The notes beneath the pieces were generated by a model. That model had not been told where the DNA came from and did no database searches. It was given only the letters and a program-made list of their open reading frames with translations. The translations under genes and the position numbers were made by a program. Positions 1-7,668 of a stretch of DNA of 64,000 nt are shown piece by piece. The number at the start of each line of letters is the position of its first letter. The stretch's first letter is position 1. The stretch covers positions 1 through 64,000 of the forward strand of contig USJL01000005.1 of assembly GCA_900555015.1 (NCBI GenBank). Reading direction: 5' to 3'. This DNA is from an uncultured Oscillospiraceae bacterium (GTDB lineage Bacteria; Bacillota; Clostridia; Oscillospirales; Acutalibacteraceae).

Positions 1-168
1 ATTTCAGAATGGATAATTTGCCCGATTTGTGGCAACAAAACCCGTGATAGAGTTAGAGAAGATACTGTTTTAAAGAATTATCCTCTTTACTGTCCGAAAT
101 GTAAGAAAGAAACTTTAATAAATGCAAAGAAATTACATATAACCGTCATCAAAGAGCCAGACGCATAG
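1..168 (+). CDS. Cysteine-rich KTR protein, 5' end truncated by window
   Basis: The frame is open from base 1 to a TAG at 166-168, leaving 55 residues. It shows CPICGNKTRDRVREDT near the start and CPKCKKE further on, two CxxC knuckles with the Lys-Thr-Arg signature that names this family of small zinc-ribbon-like proteins. They are common near the ends of Firmicutes conjugative elements; their role is not established. The start codon lies left of the window. A strong terminator follows immediately. Confidence 0.8.
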   Translation: MSEWIICPICGNKTRDRVREDTVLKNYPLYCPKCKKETLINAKKLHITVIKEPDA

Positions 169-172
169 ACGC

Positions 173-222
173 AGAGCCGATGAACTTGTGAGATAACCTC
201 ATAAGTCATCGGCTCTTTTTTT
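173..222 (+). terminator. Rho-independent terminator after the KTR gene
   Basis: Perfect 11-bp stem AGAGCCGATGA (173-183) with TCATCGGCTCT (206-216), a 22-nt loop, then a run of T to 222. Confidence 0.85.
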
Positions 223-307
223 ACATGAATATAGAATTTGACAAGTCCGCCAAATAAAAAAAACGGTGTTTTGGTGGGCAATTTTGTCATGCTCAGATGG
301 CTATTTT

Positions 308-345
308 ATCCCTCCAGACCTGTTTCAAGTTTGGAGGGATTTCTT
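308..345. terminator. Hairpin in the 169-658 gene-free stretch
   Basis: ATCCCTCCA (308-316) pairs with TGGAGGGAT (332-340), followed by TTTCTT. A second small hairpin, CTGCTG/CAGCAG, lies at 370-389. The 490-nt stretch between the KTR and sigma-like genes holds no convincing gene; it appears to be a leader/regulatory zone with three hairpins. Confidence 0.5.
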
Positions 346-513
346 ATGTGTTGGTCTGATAACACTGTGCTGCTGATTTTAAGCAGCAGTTATTTACATA
401 CCGTTCGATAGAGATGAGAATAATCTGTTAAAAAAATTCTTATCTCCATTTGGGGAAATTATGTTCCAAAAGTAGATGTTAAATATCTATATAATAGAAT
501 TGTTATTTCTTAT

Positions 514-550
514 AACCGTAAGGGTTTGACAGCCTTTGCGGTTTTTCTTT
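514..550 (+). terminator. Terminator or attenuator upstream of the sigma-like gene
   Basis: AACCGTAAGG (514-523) pairs with CCTTTGCGGTT (533-543), with one G-T pair, followed by TTCTTTTG. It lies about 110 nt upstream of the sigma-like gene and could attenuate its transcription. Confidence 0.55.
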
Positions 551-612
551 TGTCGTTTTTTGTTGAATTAAGTCGTAAGCCTGTTTGTGGCGTAGGGTGT
601 CGTTCACCGCCG

Positions 613-644
613 ATCAATCTGAAATTTCAAAAATTCAGATTGAT
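613..644 (+). promoter_or_regulatory. Hairpin abutting the ribosome site of the sigma-like gene
   Basis: Perfect 11-bp inverted repeat ATCAATCTGAA (613-623) / TTCAGATTGAT (634-644) with a 10-nt loop. It ends one base before the GGAGG ribosome site at 646-650, so its folding could influence translation of the ATG at 659. The regulatory role is inferred from position only. Confidence 0.5.
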
Positions 645-658
645 TGGAGGAACAAAGA

Positions 659-1135
659 ATGAATGAAAAACATCCTAACCGAAAAAAGGACAAGCATAAC
701 CCTTATACGCTGATGATTGTAGAGGGCAGATATTACCTCTCTTTTAAAGATGGGCGGGGTGTTATGCAAAATATTGAAATAGAGAAAGTGCTGTATGACC
801 TGTTTAACCGTTTTGAGCTTGAGGATATTTCCTATCTTAATCGGGTGAGCAGGCACATTGAACACTCCGAGTTGACAGAAAACTCCTTGAATGACCGAGT
901 TTTTTATAAGGAAGAAAGTCTTGAGGAAACCGTTTCAAGGTGCATCGAATACGAACTGCTACATAAGGCAATATCAAAACTGCCCGAAACACAAAGACGC
1001 AGGCTGCTGTTGTACTTTTTCGGAGAGTTGTCCTATGAGCAGATTGCCAAGTTGGAGGGATGCACCAAAATGGCGGTTAAAGGAAGCGTTGACATTGCAC
1101 TAAAGAAGTTAAAAAAACTTTTTGAAAAATTTTAA
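659..1135 (+). CDS. Sigma-70 region-4-like regulator of the integrative element
   Basis: 158 residues from the ATG at 659, eight bases after GGAGG; an in-frame TTG at 644 overlaps the hairpin and is a poorer choice. The C-terminal 60 residues read as a sigma region 4 helix-turn-helix: LPETQRRRLLLYFFGELSYEQIAKLEGC followed by a recognition helix and a Lys-rich tail. Short proteins of this type are frequent in clostridial conjugative elements and are thought to control element transcription. There is no region 2, so it is not a complete sigma factor; DNA binding is inferred. A terminator follows at 1169-1210. Confidence 0.75.
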   Translation: MNEKHPNRKKDKHNPYTLMIVEGRYYLSFKDGRGVMQNIEIEKVLYDLFNRFELEDISYLNRVSRHIEHSELTENSLNDRVFYKEESLEETVSRCIEYELLHKAISKLPETQRRRLLLYFFGELSYEQIAKLEGCTKMAVKGSVDIALKKLKKLFEKF

Positions 1136-1168
1136 TTTTAGCCTATACGAAACCGCTTTTAAGTGAGC

Positions 1169-1210
1169 AAACAGGTGAGAGGGATTAAATTCCTTCCACC
1201 TGTTTTGCTT
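1169..1210 (+). terminator. Terminator after the sigma-like gene
   Basis: AAACAGGTG (1169-1177) pairs with CACCTGTTT (1197-1205), followed by a short T-rich tract. Confidence 0.65.
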
Positions 1211-1235
1211 TGTGTGGCGAAAACGGGAGTGATCC

Positions 1236-1725
1236 TTGACAACCGAATATCCATTCGCCAAATACTTCCTCTTTGTGATTGTGATGAGCATAAGCGTGTG
1301 CAGCGGTACGCCAAGACCTGTTAAGAAGCAGCGAGCGATGAAAGGGGGTGATCTCATTCATTACCGACTGAAAATATCGGATTGCTTCCGATTTCGCCAT
1401 AACCCACAAAGAGAATAATGGTACTCCCGTCCAGTCACAGTCCGAGCGTGATAAAACCGTCGCAGGCAATGAGGGCGGCTCTGGCAGACCGTCAGAGGGG
1501 TGGAACTCCCGTGGTGTCAGTTCGCTACTGACCGTTTGGCGACTTCCCATAGCATTTCGGGGTGTCGAGGACAAATTGAAATGCTCCTATCATAAAGCCA
1601 GATAAAAGGTAGTCATAGGAACAGAGATTTTGCTTATACTCTCCCGACCTTAAATACTTCCTTTTGTTTGGCTGCCTACATAGGCAGAACATACCTGCCT
1701 AAATAAATCTGGGAGGTCAAACATA
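1236..1725. other. Gene-poor, structure-rich intergenic stretch of the element
   Basis: Both strands have open frames here (about 60 residues on plus, about 130 on minus at 1185-1574), but neither has a convincing ribosome site or recognisable domain, so I call no gene. Several local inverted repeats are visible: GTCAGT/ACTGAC around 1517-1533 and AGCATTTC/GAAATGCT around 1551-1583. GC content is higher than in neighbouring genes. It may hold a structured RNA or a mobilisation site; neither is shown. Confidence 0.35.
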
Positions 1726-2091
1726 ATGGAAAGAAAAATCAAGCGTGGAGATATTTACTACGCAAATCTAAATCCTGTTATCGGCTCGGAGCAAGGCGGA
1801 ACAAGACCTGTACTTATCATTTCAAACGATGTCGGCAATAAGCATAGCCCTACGGTCATTGTCGCACCCATCACAAGCCGAATACACACTAAAGCAAAAT
1901 TGCCGACACACACTTTAATCAATGATTTTGAAGGTTTGGATAAGAACTCAATTATCCTGTTTGAACAAATCCGCACCATAGACAAACAACGCCTGCGTAA
2001 ATATGTTGGTATGCTATCCACAGTCATAATGGCAAGAGCCGATAAAGCTCTTGCCATTAGTATTTCTTTGAGGGAGGTCAATAATGAATGA
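1726..2091 (+). CDS. MazF/PemK-family endoribonuclease toxin
   Basis: 121 residues with the family layout: N-terminal RGDIYYANLNPVIGSEQGGTRPVLIISND, then the VIVAPITS strand, and the ILFEQIRTIDKQRL segment near the C-terminus. MazF/PemK proteins cleave mRNA at short motifs and are normally neutralised by a small antitoxin. The start ATG follows GGGAGG. No MazE-like gene precedes it; the next gene overlaps its stop by 8 bases and may belong to the same unit. In integrative elements such a toxin would favour retention of the element (inference). Confidence 0.85.
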   Translation: MERKIKRGDIYYANLNPVIGSEQGGTRPVLIISNDVGNKHSPTVIVAPITSRIHTKAKLPTHTLINDFEGLDKNSIILFEQIRTIDKQRLRKYVGMLSTVIMARADKALAISISLREVNNE

Positions 2092-2221
2092 AATTAAGGT
2101 AGATAAAAATGTAGCGGCTCTGAAACTCATTGAGATACTTCTTGAAAAAGGAATGATAAATCAAGCCACATATACAAATATCGTGAAACACGCAAATTCG
2201 CACATTTCACAGGCGGCTTGA
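2084..2221 (+). CDS. 45-residue conserved-looking small protein between MazF and recombinase
   Basis: Starts at an ATG behind AGGGAGG inside the 3' end of the toxin gene and ends with TGA at 2219-2221. The product is mostly helical and mixed-charge (MNEIKVDKNVAALKLIEILL at its start), ending in SHISQAA. The tight overlap implies translational coupling with the toxin. It could be an antitoxin in reversed gene order, or a recombination accessory protein; no domain is recognised. Confidence 0.6.
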   Translation: MNEIKVDKNVAALKLIEILLEKGMINQATYTNIVKHANSHISQAA

Positions 2222-2266
2222 TAATCAGTACAATATATTCAGAAAAATGAATTGGAGGTATGCTTA

Positions 2267-4120
2267 ATGAACACAGCAGTAAATGAATATAATTACAGAT
2301 TTAAGCTCACAGATTATTCTCTGTTTGACAGAAACAGAGCCAGAAAAGTTGCTATTTATGGTCGTGTTTCAACAGAACACGAAGCACAGTTATCTGCATT
2401 GGAAAATCAGTTACAATGGTATGATGACCAAGTAAAATATCATCCGAACTGGACGGTCTGTGAACGATATATTGATGAAGGTATCACGGGAACACAGGCA
2501 AAAAAACGCCCTGCCTTTTTGAAAATGATTGAAGATGCCAAGCAAGGTAAATTTGATTTAATTGTTACCAGAGAGGTATGCCGTTTTGCACGAAATGTTG
2601 TGGATACCCTTGTTGTTACAAGAGAGTTAAAAGGCATAGGCGTTGAGGTGTTTTTTATCGACGATAATATTTGGACAATGGACGGAGATGGAGAACTGCG
2701 GCTATCTCTTATGGCAACATTGGCACAGGAAGAAAGTCGCAAGACTTCCGAGCGTGTAAAAGCAGGTCAGAAAATCAGCCGTGATAATGGTGTTCTCTAT
2801 GGAAACGGTAATATTTTAGGTTATGACCGTGTTGGAGATACCTATGTTATCAATGAGGAACAGGCAGAAACGGTCAGAATGATATATGATTTGTATCTGC
2901 AAGGTTATGGCTCGATGAAAATCGCAAAGATTTTGACGGAGCGAAAAAGGAAAACAGCTTCTGGACTTATAAAGTGGAGCGTTTCAAATATTATGAGAGC
3001 GATTAAAAATGCCACTTACACAGGAACAAAGTGTTACAACAAATCCAGAAGCAATAACTTTTTAGAGCAGAAGCGAATAAACAATCTTGATATGTCCACT
3101 TATGAATATGTTGAGGGTGATTTCCCTTCTATTATTTCTCAAGAGATATGGAATAAAGCACAGGCGATAAGGGAAAGTAGAGTAAAACCTGTATGTGTAT
3201 CGGCAGGGAAAAACACACATAGTAAGCGTGATTCACGAGATATATGGGTCAATAAGCTACGTTGTTCCTGCGGCTCATCATACCGTAAAAATAAATGGCA
3301 TACGAAATTGGACGGAAAAACCTCTTACGGTTATCAATGCTACAATCAGCTTAACAACGGAATTAAACGGAAAAGAGCTGAAATCGGTTTAGATACTGAG
3401 GGATATTGTGACAGCAGAATGATAACCGATTGGAAACTCGATTTTATGGCAAAAGCTTTGTTAGAGCATCTCTGGACGGAGAGAAAAGAGTCTGTACTGA
3501 TTGCGTTAGACCTTATTAAGTATTATTATAAGGAAGAAAAATCTAACGAAACTCAATCCGATACGGTAACGATACAGGCGAAATTGGATAAGACAAATAG
3601 CAGACTGACTAACTTGATTGCTATGAGAGCTGATGGAGAGATTTCCAAGGACGAGTATCAAGCAATGAGAAGTCCTGTCGATGAAGAAATCAAGAAACTT
3701 CAAAAAGCACTTGATGAAATTCCACAGGAAAAAAGCAATCCGAAAGGATTGGATATAGAGGGTATCCGTTCCACTCTGAACAGCTTTATTGATTTTAGTG
3801 GTAGCACTATCAGCCACGATGTTGTCAATCAGTTTGTATATCTGATAACACCGACATCGGATACTACATTTGATTGGTATGTTAATCTGAATGGGACAGC
3901 AGATGTGAAAGCAACCTTTACAGCGGAAGGCAGAAAGAAAAACTGCATTATCAAATTGGAGGAAATCGAAAAGATTTCCTCGGTACATAGGGAAAAGAAT
4001 GAGGACAATGCTCATTTCATTAAAAACCCCCATATTTTTACCTATCTGCACAGGCTGCTATCAAAGCAAAGAAAGCATAAGCTGAATTTAATTAATAAAG
4101 AAACCGCCTATGTAAAATAG
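2267..4120 (+). CDS. Large serine recombinase (element integrase)
   Basis: 617 residues from the ATG at 2267, eight bases after GGAGG; an upstream in-frame TTG at 2252 would place the ribosome site inside the gene. Domains: N-terminal resolvase fold with the nucleophile in YGRVSTEHE (Ser35), a central recombinase domain (about 190-320), a zinc-ribbon region beginning LRCSCGSSYRK, and a Lys/Glu-rich coiled coil (about 430-490). Such enzymes integrate and excise elements by concerted double-strand cleavage. The last codons (NKETAYVK) run into a chromosome-like terminator, suggesting that the C-terminus is supplied by flanking DNA. Confidence 0.9.
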   Translation: MNTAVNEYNYRFKLTDYSLFDRNRARKVAIYGRVSTEHEAQLSALENQLQWYDDQVKYHPNWTVCERYIDEGITGTQAKKRPAFLKMIEDAKQGKFDLIVTREVCRFARNVVDTLVVTRELKGIGVEVFFIDDNIWTMDGDGELRLSLMATLAQEESRKTSERVKAGQKISRDNGVLYGNGNILGYDRVGDTYVINEEQAETVRMIYDLYLQGYGSMKIAKILTERKRKTASGLIKWSVSNIMRAIKNATYTGTKCYNKSRSNNFLEQKRINNLDMSTYEYVEGDFPSIISQEIWNKAQAIRESRVKPVCVSAGKNTHSKRDSRDIWVNKLRCSCGSSYRKNKWHTKLDGKTSYGYQCYNQLNNGIKRKRAEIGLDTEGYCDSRMITDWKLDFMAKALLEHLWTERKESVLIALDLIKYYYKEEKSNETQSDTVTIQAKLDKTNSRLTNLIAMRADGEISKDEYQAMRSPVDEEIKKLQKALDEIPQEKSNPKGLDIEGIRSTLNSFIDFSGSTISHDVVNQFVYLITPTSDTTFDWYVNLNGTADVKATFTAEGRKKNCIIKLEEIEKISSVHREKNEDNAHFIKNPHIFTYLHRLLSKQRKHKLNLINKETAYVK

Positions 4121-4134
4121 GCGGTTTTGTTTTG
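4101..4134 (+). terminator. Terminator overlapping the recombinase stop codon
   Basis: AAACCGCCTA (4101-4110) pairs perfectly with TAGGCGGTTT (4118-4127), followed by TGTTTT. The recombinase stop TAG lies in the right arm. A closely similar terminator with the same stem core and trailing bases lies at 15045-15079 upstream of guaA. Confidence 0.8.
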
Positions 4135-4146
4135 CATTTCTTAATT

Positions 4147-4434
4147 TAGCCTCCCTTAATTTAAGGGTTACTCCCCACGGTGTGGGGAGATGCCACGCAG
4201 TGGCAGAGGGGACGGGCTCCGGTTCGGAGGTGGACCGCTTGCGGTGGGAGAATTCCTGATTGCCTCCCTTGTGAAAGGGAGGGGAACCACGCTTGCGTGG
4301 TGGAGGGATTCTTGTACGCCGAACAATATTTAATTGAATCCCCCTGTCATCTTCGATGACATCCCCCTTTAACAAGGGGGACTGAATTAAGGGAGGTGGG
4401 TTGCGGAGCAACTCGGAGGGATTCAATTAATCTA
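4147..4434. repeat. Composite island of CCTCCCTT/GGAGGGATTC palindromic repeats
   Basis: The 317-nt gene-free stretch is filled with small palindromic units. There is a GCCTCCCTT arm at 4149-4157, CTCCCCACGGTGTGGGGAG at 4171-4189, a full unit at 4262-4311 (GCCTCCCTTGTGAAAGGGAGG, then CCACGC/GCGTGG, then GGAGGGATTC), and a unit at 4389-4431 containing GTTGCGGAGCAAC. Similar units recur at 14632 and 14773. They resemble the dispersed MITE/REP-like repeats of gut Clostridia. No transposase is present. Confidence 0.75.
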
Positions 4435-4437
4435 TCA

Positions 4438-5580
4438 TTACACTGTTGCGGCAAGTTCTTCGCTGTCGTGCTTATGTATTTTGGCATAAATTTTATCTTC
4501 AAGTTTTTTAAGAGTTGGCGCAATGTGCAACAGCTTAAATAATTTTGAAACAAGAAAATCAATAACCGAACAAGCAAGGTAAACGCCAACGGAAAGCCCT
4601 ATTATTTGCAGCGTCATAACAATGGTTCTGTTTTCGGCAAATTTAACTGTTGCTCCGTCAAGCACATGGTTAAAAATAAACGGATTTGTGTGTATTAAAT
4701 ATACGCCAAAGGAAACAGGCGACGCAATTTTAATTGCCTTAATTGCAAAATTATTTTTAATGTCTGTTTTTAGAAATACGCAAAACAGTGAAATTCCGCA
4801 GGCAATCATTGTTATTGATGTGTAGTTGTAAAACGTGTCGGATTTAATATTAAATCCTGTTGCTTCAAATATAAATTTTAAGCCCCAAGTTAACGTTACA
4901 CCAACGGCAAAAATTATGCTCCATTTTAATTTGGAAAGTTTGCCCGGCCAATCGTTTTTCTTCATAATGCCGCCTAAAATATAAAGCAGCATAAGCCAAG
5001 CAAAGGAATATCCGCTTTGCAAACGAAAAACGTTTGGCAATTCTACGGTGTCATAAGTTAAAACGGGCATTAAAACAGGCATAAGGGTAAAAACAACAAT
5101 AATTATTATTCCCAAAACGTTGCGCTCTGTTTTTGTCATGGCGTTTAGCATTTTGTTTAAATACGGCATAAAGAAAAACAGCGGAAAATATGCCGTAAAA
5201 TACCAATACCTTGTGGTGTAAACAGGAAAAATACAGCAGTTCCAGTAAACCGGTTTGAAAGAGTCATCGCCTTTTGGCGTTAAAATAAAGTAAAAAATAA
5301 TTGTAAGTATTAAATTGTAAAAGGCAACTTTGCACCAAAGCTCTCCTAATTTGTAATAACGTGCTTTTTTGTTGTCTACATTTACATAGCCGGAAATTAA
5401 CCCATAGCAATTAACCGCACAGGTAACTATTGCCTGCAAAATCCAAACGGCAAATATTTGGTTTTCACTTTCCGCAGCTTCGGTTAATCCTCCTTTTCGC
5501 AGCATGTGCAACACAACAATAAAAAACATTGCCGTTATTCTAAGCAAATCAATTCCGTAATTTCGCTTGTTTTCAATCAT
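4438..5580 (-). CDS. Membrane acyltransferase (acyltransferase-3/OafA-like family)
   Basis: 380 residues with about ten hydrophobic segments. The N-terminus NYGIDLLRITAMFFIVVLHM has the typical position of the first helix with the conserved R and His of acyltransferase-3 proteins, which move acyl groups onto surface sugars or peptides. SFGVYLIHTNPFIF near the C-terminus is also characteristic. The start follows TAGGAG, which overlaps the stop of the upstream CYTH gene; the two are separated by only 9 bases and are surely co-transcribed. The substrate cannot be told; cell-envelope modification is the likely role. Confidence 0.8.
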   Translation of the reverse strand: MIENKRNYGIDLLRITAMFFIVVLHMLRKGGLTEAAESENQIFAVWILQAIVTCAVNCYGLISGYVNVDNKKARYYKLGELWCKVAFYNLILTIIFYFILTPKGDDSFKPVYWNCCIFPVYTTRYWYFTAYFPLFFFMPYLNKMLNAMTKTERNVLGIIIIVVFTLMPVLMPVLTYDTVELPNVFRLQSGYSFAWLMLLYILGGIMKKNDWPGKLSKLKWSIIFAVGVTLTWGLKFIFEATGFNIKSDTFYNYTSITMIACGISLFCVFLKTDIKNNFAIKAIKIASPVSFGVYLIHTNPFIFNHVLDGATVKFAENRTIVMTLQIIGLSVGVYLACSVIDFLVSKLFKLLHIAPTLKKLEDKIYAKIHKHDSEELAATV

Positions 5581-5589
5581 GGTTTACTC

Positions 5590-6324
5590 CTATTTGTACA
5601 AAACAACGCCGTGCCTTGCGGCAATTTGTTTGTTTTTATAATAATTATCTGTTGTAACATCTTTAATAACATTAATAAACGGCGGCAGTGTAAACGGTTG
5701 GTTTTCTGTTCGCAGTTCAATTTCAAGTAATGCTTTGTCTTTGCAAAAAGGAAAAACGTCTATTTCAAAATATTGGTTTTCATAAACATATAAATATCTT
5801 GTTTTTTGCAAAATTTTGTTTCCTTTAACCGTGGCGTCGTATTCTTCTTTTGAAATAAGATTTTCAATTTCAATTCTCACCAGGTCGGAAAGTTTGCGTT
5901 TTTCCGTTTTTATATAAATAAAATCCTTGTCTATTCCTCTTTTTCTTACTCTGAACGGGTATGGGTCGGTTAAATAGCATTGTTCGATTTCTGCCGCTTT
6001 GCAAAGCTTTTCACTGCTTAATTTTTGTAAATCGGGATATTCAATTAAAAATTTTCTTTCTATTTCCACTTTTTCGGGAATACCTAAAAAGAATTTAATT
6101 TCCGCCAACAAATCACTTTCGTTTGTTGTAATTCGCAGGTGGTTTGCTCCAACCCATTTTGCAATTTCATCTTCTGTCGAATTTATAAAAAACACAGCGT
6201 CGTATGCATTAATTTCTGCCGCATTTTTAGGCGTAATATTAAAATAAAGGCTTACATCTGTATTTGCAAAGGCTTTTTTAATTTCATTTTCATTAATGTT
6301 ACCATTAATAACAAGCTTTTCCAT
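5590..6324 (-). CDS. CYTH-domain protein with an extra N-terminal region
   Basis: 244 residues. The signature ExExK motif EIERKFLIEY lies near residue 92, and the following strands carry the Arg/Lys-rich pattern of the triphosphate tunnel fold (RVRKRGID, YIKTEKRK, ARHGVV). CYTH enzymes hydrolyse or cyclise triphosphates such as thiamine triphosphate, ATP or polyphosphate. The first 85 residues form a separate region I do not recognise. The ribosome site is weak. It is followed at once by the acyltransferase; specificity is unknown. Confidence 0.8.
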   Translation of the reverse strand: MEKLVINGNINENEIKKAFANTDVSLYFNITPKNAAEINAYDAVFFINSTEDEIAKWVGANHLRITTNESDLLAEIKFFLGIPEKVEIERKFLIEYPDLQKLSSEKLCKAAEIEQCYLTDPYPFRVRKRGIDKDFIYIKTEKRKLSDLVRIEIENLISKEEYDATVKGNKILQKTRYLYVYENQYFEIDVFPFCKDKALLEIELRTENQPFTLPPFINVIKDVTTDNYYKNKQIAARHGVVLYK

Positions 6325-6350
6325 ATTTTTATCGCTTTCGGTTATGATAA

Positions 6351-6378
6351 AGCCTCTCGTTTAAGAGAGGCTTTTTTG
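6351..6378. terminator. Hairpin between the purH-like and CYTH genes
   Basis: AGCCTCTC (6351-6358) pairs with GAGAGGCT (6365-6372). The T run is on the plus strand, while both flanking genes run leftward, where only TTT follows the stem. It probably acts as a partial terminator or mRNA-end stabiliser between the two genes. Confidence 0.5.
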
Positions 6379-6402
6379 TTAATTAAGTTTACAGTTGTTA
6401 AA

Positions 6403-7578
6403 TTAATGGTGGAAAAGGCGAATTCCCGTCATTGTCATTGCAATTCCAAAACCGTCGCAACATTCAATAACATTTTCATCTCTTACAGAGCCGCCCGGTT
6501 GAGCAATGTATTTAACGCCGGATTTAACTGCACGCTCAATATTGTCTTCAAACGGGAAGAAAGCGTCGGAGCCAAGGGCAACCAAATCCATTTTTTCGTG
6601 CCACTGTGCTTTTTCTTCTGCTGTGAAAGGTTCCGGCTTTTCAGTGAAATATTTTTTCCACAAATCGTTTTTGTACAAATCTTCATAGTCGGGGCTTATG
6701 TAAAGGTCAATGGCATTGTCTGCCTCGCATTTTCTTAAACCGTCAATAAACGGCAGGTTAAGCACTTTTTCATTGCGGCGAAGCCACCAGTTGTCTGCCT
6801 TATTGCCTGCAAGCCTTGTGCAGTGGATTCTTGATTGCTGACCTGCGCCTACGCCGATTGTTTGACCGCCCATTGCATAGCAAACGGAATTTGACTGTGT
6901 GTATTTTAAAGTAATCATTGAAATCAATAAGTCAATTTTTGCAATTTCGGGAATTTCTTTAATTTTTGTTGGCATATTGTTAAACAAATCCATTGTAATT
7001 TCGGCGTTGTTTCTTTTTTGTTCAAATTTAATGCCGAAAACCTGCTTTGTTTCTGTTTCTTCAGGTTCGTAATTCGGGTCTATTTTAATTACAAGGTAGT
7101 TGCCTCTTCTTTTCTTTTTAAGAATTTCAAGGGCTTCTTCTGTGTAAGACGGAGCAATAATTCCGTCGGAAACTTCTTTAACAAGAAAGTTTGCCACGCT
7201 GGCGTCACATTCATCCGAAAGTGCCGCAAAATCGCCAAATGATGAAACACGGTCGCATCCTCTTGCACGAACATATGCCTGCGCAATGGGTGAAAGTTCT
7301 AATCCGTCGGGAACGAAAAATGCTTTTCTGTCAACATCCGAAAGGGGTTGAGCAACTGCCGCACCTGCCGGTGAAACGTGCTTAAAAGAAGCGGCGCTTG
7401 GTAAAGATGTTGCCTTCTTAAGCTCACGAACAAGCTGCCAAGAGTTAAATGCGTCAAGCAAATTGATGTATCCTGCACTGCCGTTAAGAATTTCAAAAGG
7501 CAATTCCTTGCCGTCCATATGAATTCTTGCCGGATTTTGGTTTGGGTTGCATCCGTATTTTAATTTGTATTCTGTCAT
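6403..7578 (-). CDS. purH: Stand-alone AICAR formyltransferase (PurH C-terminal type)
   Basis: 391 residues that begin at the AICAR transformylase domain and lack the N-terminal IMP cyclohydrolase domain of full PurH (about 510 residues). The catalytic Lys-His pair is in SFKHVSPAGAAV near residue 65, and NSVCYAMGGQTIGVGAGQQSR matches the folate/AICAR site region. The reaction transfers a formyl group from 10-formyl-THF to AICAR, giving FAICAR; ring closure to IMP must be done by a protein elsewhere. The start follows AGAGGATG. It lies 90 bp from the divergent ATP-grasp promoter. Confidence 0.9.
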   Translation of the reverse strand: MTEYKLKYGCNPNQNPARIHMDGKELPFEILNGSAGYINLLDAFNSWQLVRELKKATSLPSAASFKHVSPAGAAVAQPLSDVDRKAFFVPDGLELSPIAQAYVRARGCDRVSSFGDFAALSDECDASVANFLVKEVSDGIIAPSYTEEALEILKKKRRGNYLVIKIDPNYEPEETETKQVFGIKFEQKRNNAEITMDLFNNMPTKIKEIPEIAKIDLLISMITLKYTQSNSVCYAMGGQTIGVGAGQQSRIHCTRLAGNKADNWWLRRNEKVLNLPFIDGLRKCEADNAIDLYISPDYEDLYKNDLWKKYFTEKPEPFTAEEKAQWHEKMDLVALGSDAFFPFEDNIERAVKSGVKYIAQPGGSVRDENVIECCDGFGIAMTMTGIRLFHH

Positions 7579-7630
7579 TTTTCATCCTCTGCCTTTACTG
7601 TTAATAATAAAAGTATTTTAAACTATTACA

Positions 7631-7659
7631 TTGAAAAATGCAAGGTGCAATGATACAAT
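7631..7659 (+). promoter_or_regulatory. Sigma-A promoter placed on the start codon of the ATP-grasp gene
   Basis: TTGAAA (7631-7636), a 17-bp spacer, TACAAT (7654-7659). Expected initiation at about 7666 leaves only two or three nucleotides before the ATG at 7669, implying a leaderless mRNA. Confidence 0.6.
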
Positions 7660-7668
7660 ATATTTATT

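Larger units (their letters stand above)
1..4120. mobile_element. Right end of an integrative element (ICE-like), left part outside window
   Basis: A run of genes typical of clostridial integrative elements: KTR protein, sigma-like regulator, MazF/PemK toxin, 45-residue protein, large serine recombinase. The recombinase is the last gene, as is usual for elements that integrate by a serine recombinase. The exact right junction is not resolved; it is probably near 4090-4100, where the sequence turns into a chromosome-style terminator. No conjugation genes are visible, so whether the element is complete cannot be judged. Confidence 0.7.

Noticed and set aside
1185-1574. 129-residue open frame on the minus strand
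   Set aside because: No ribosome site, no recognisable domain, and the stretch is dominated by inverted repeats; an opposite-strand frame is also open, typical of GC-richer non-coding DNA.
6139-6738. 199-residue plus-strand frame opposite the CYTH and purH-like genes
   Set aside because: It is a shadow of two clear minus-strand genes and has the Cys/Phe-rich composition expected of antisense frames.
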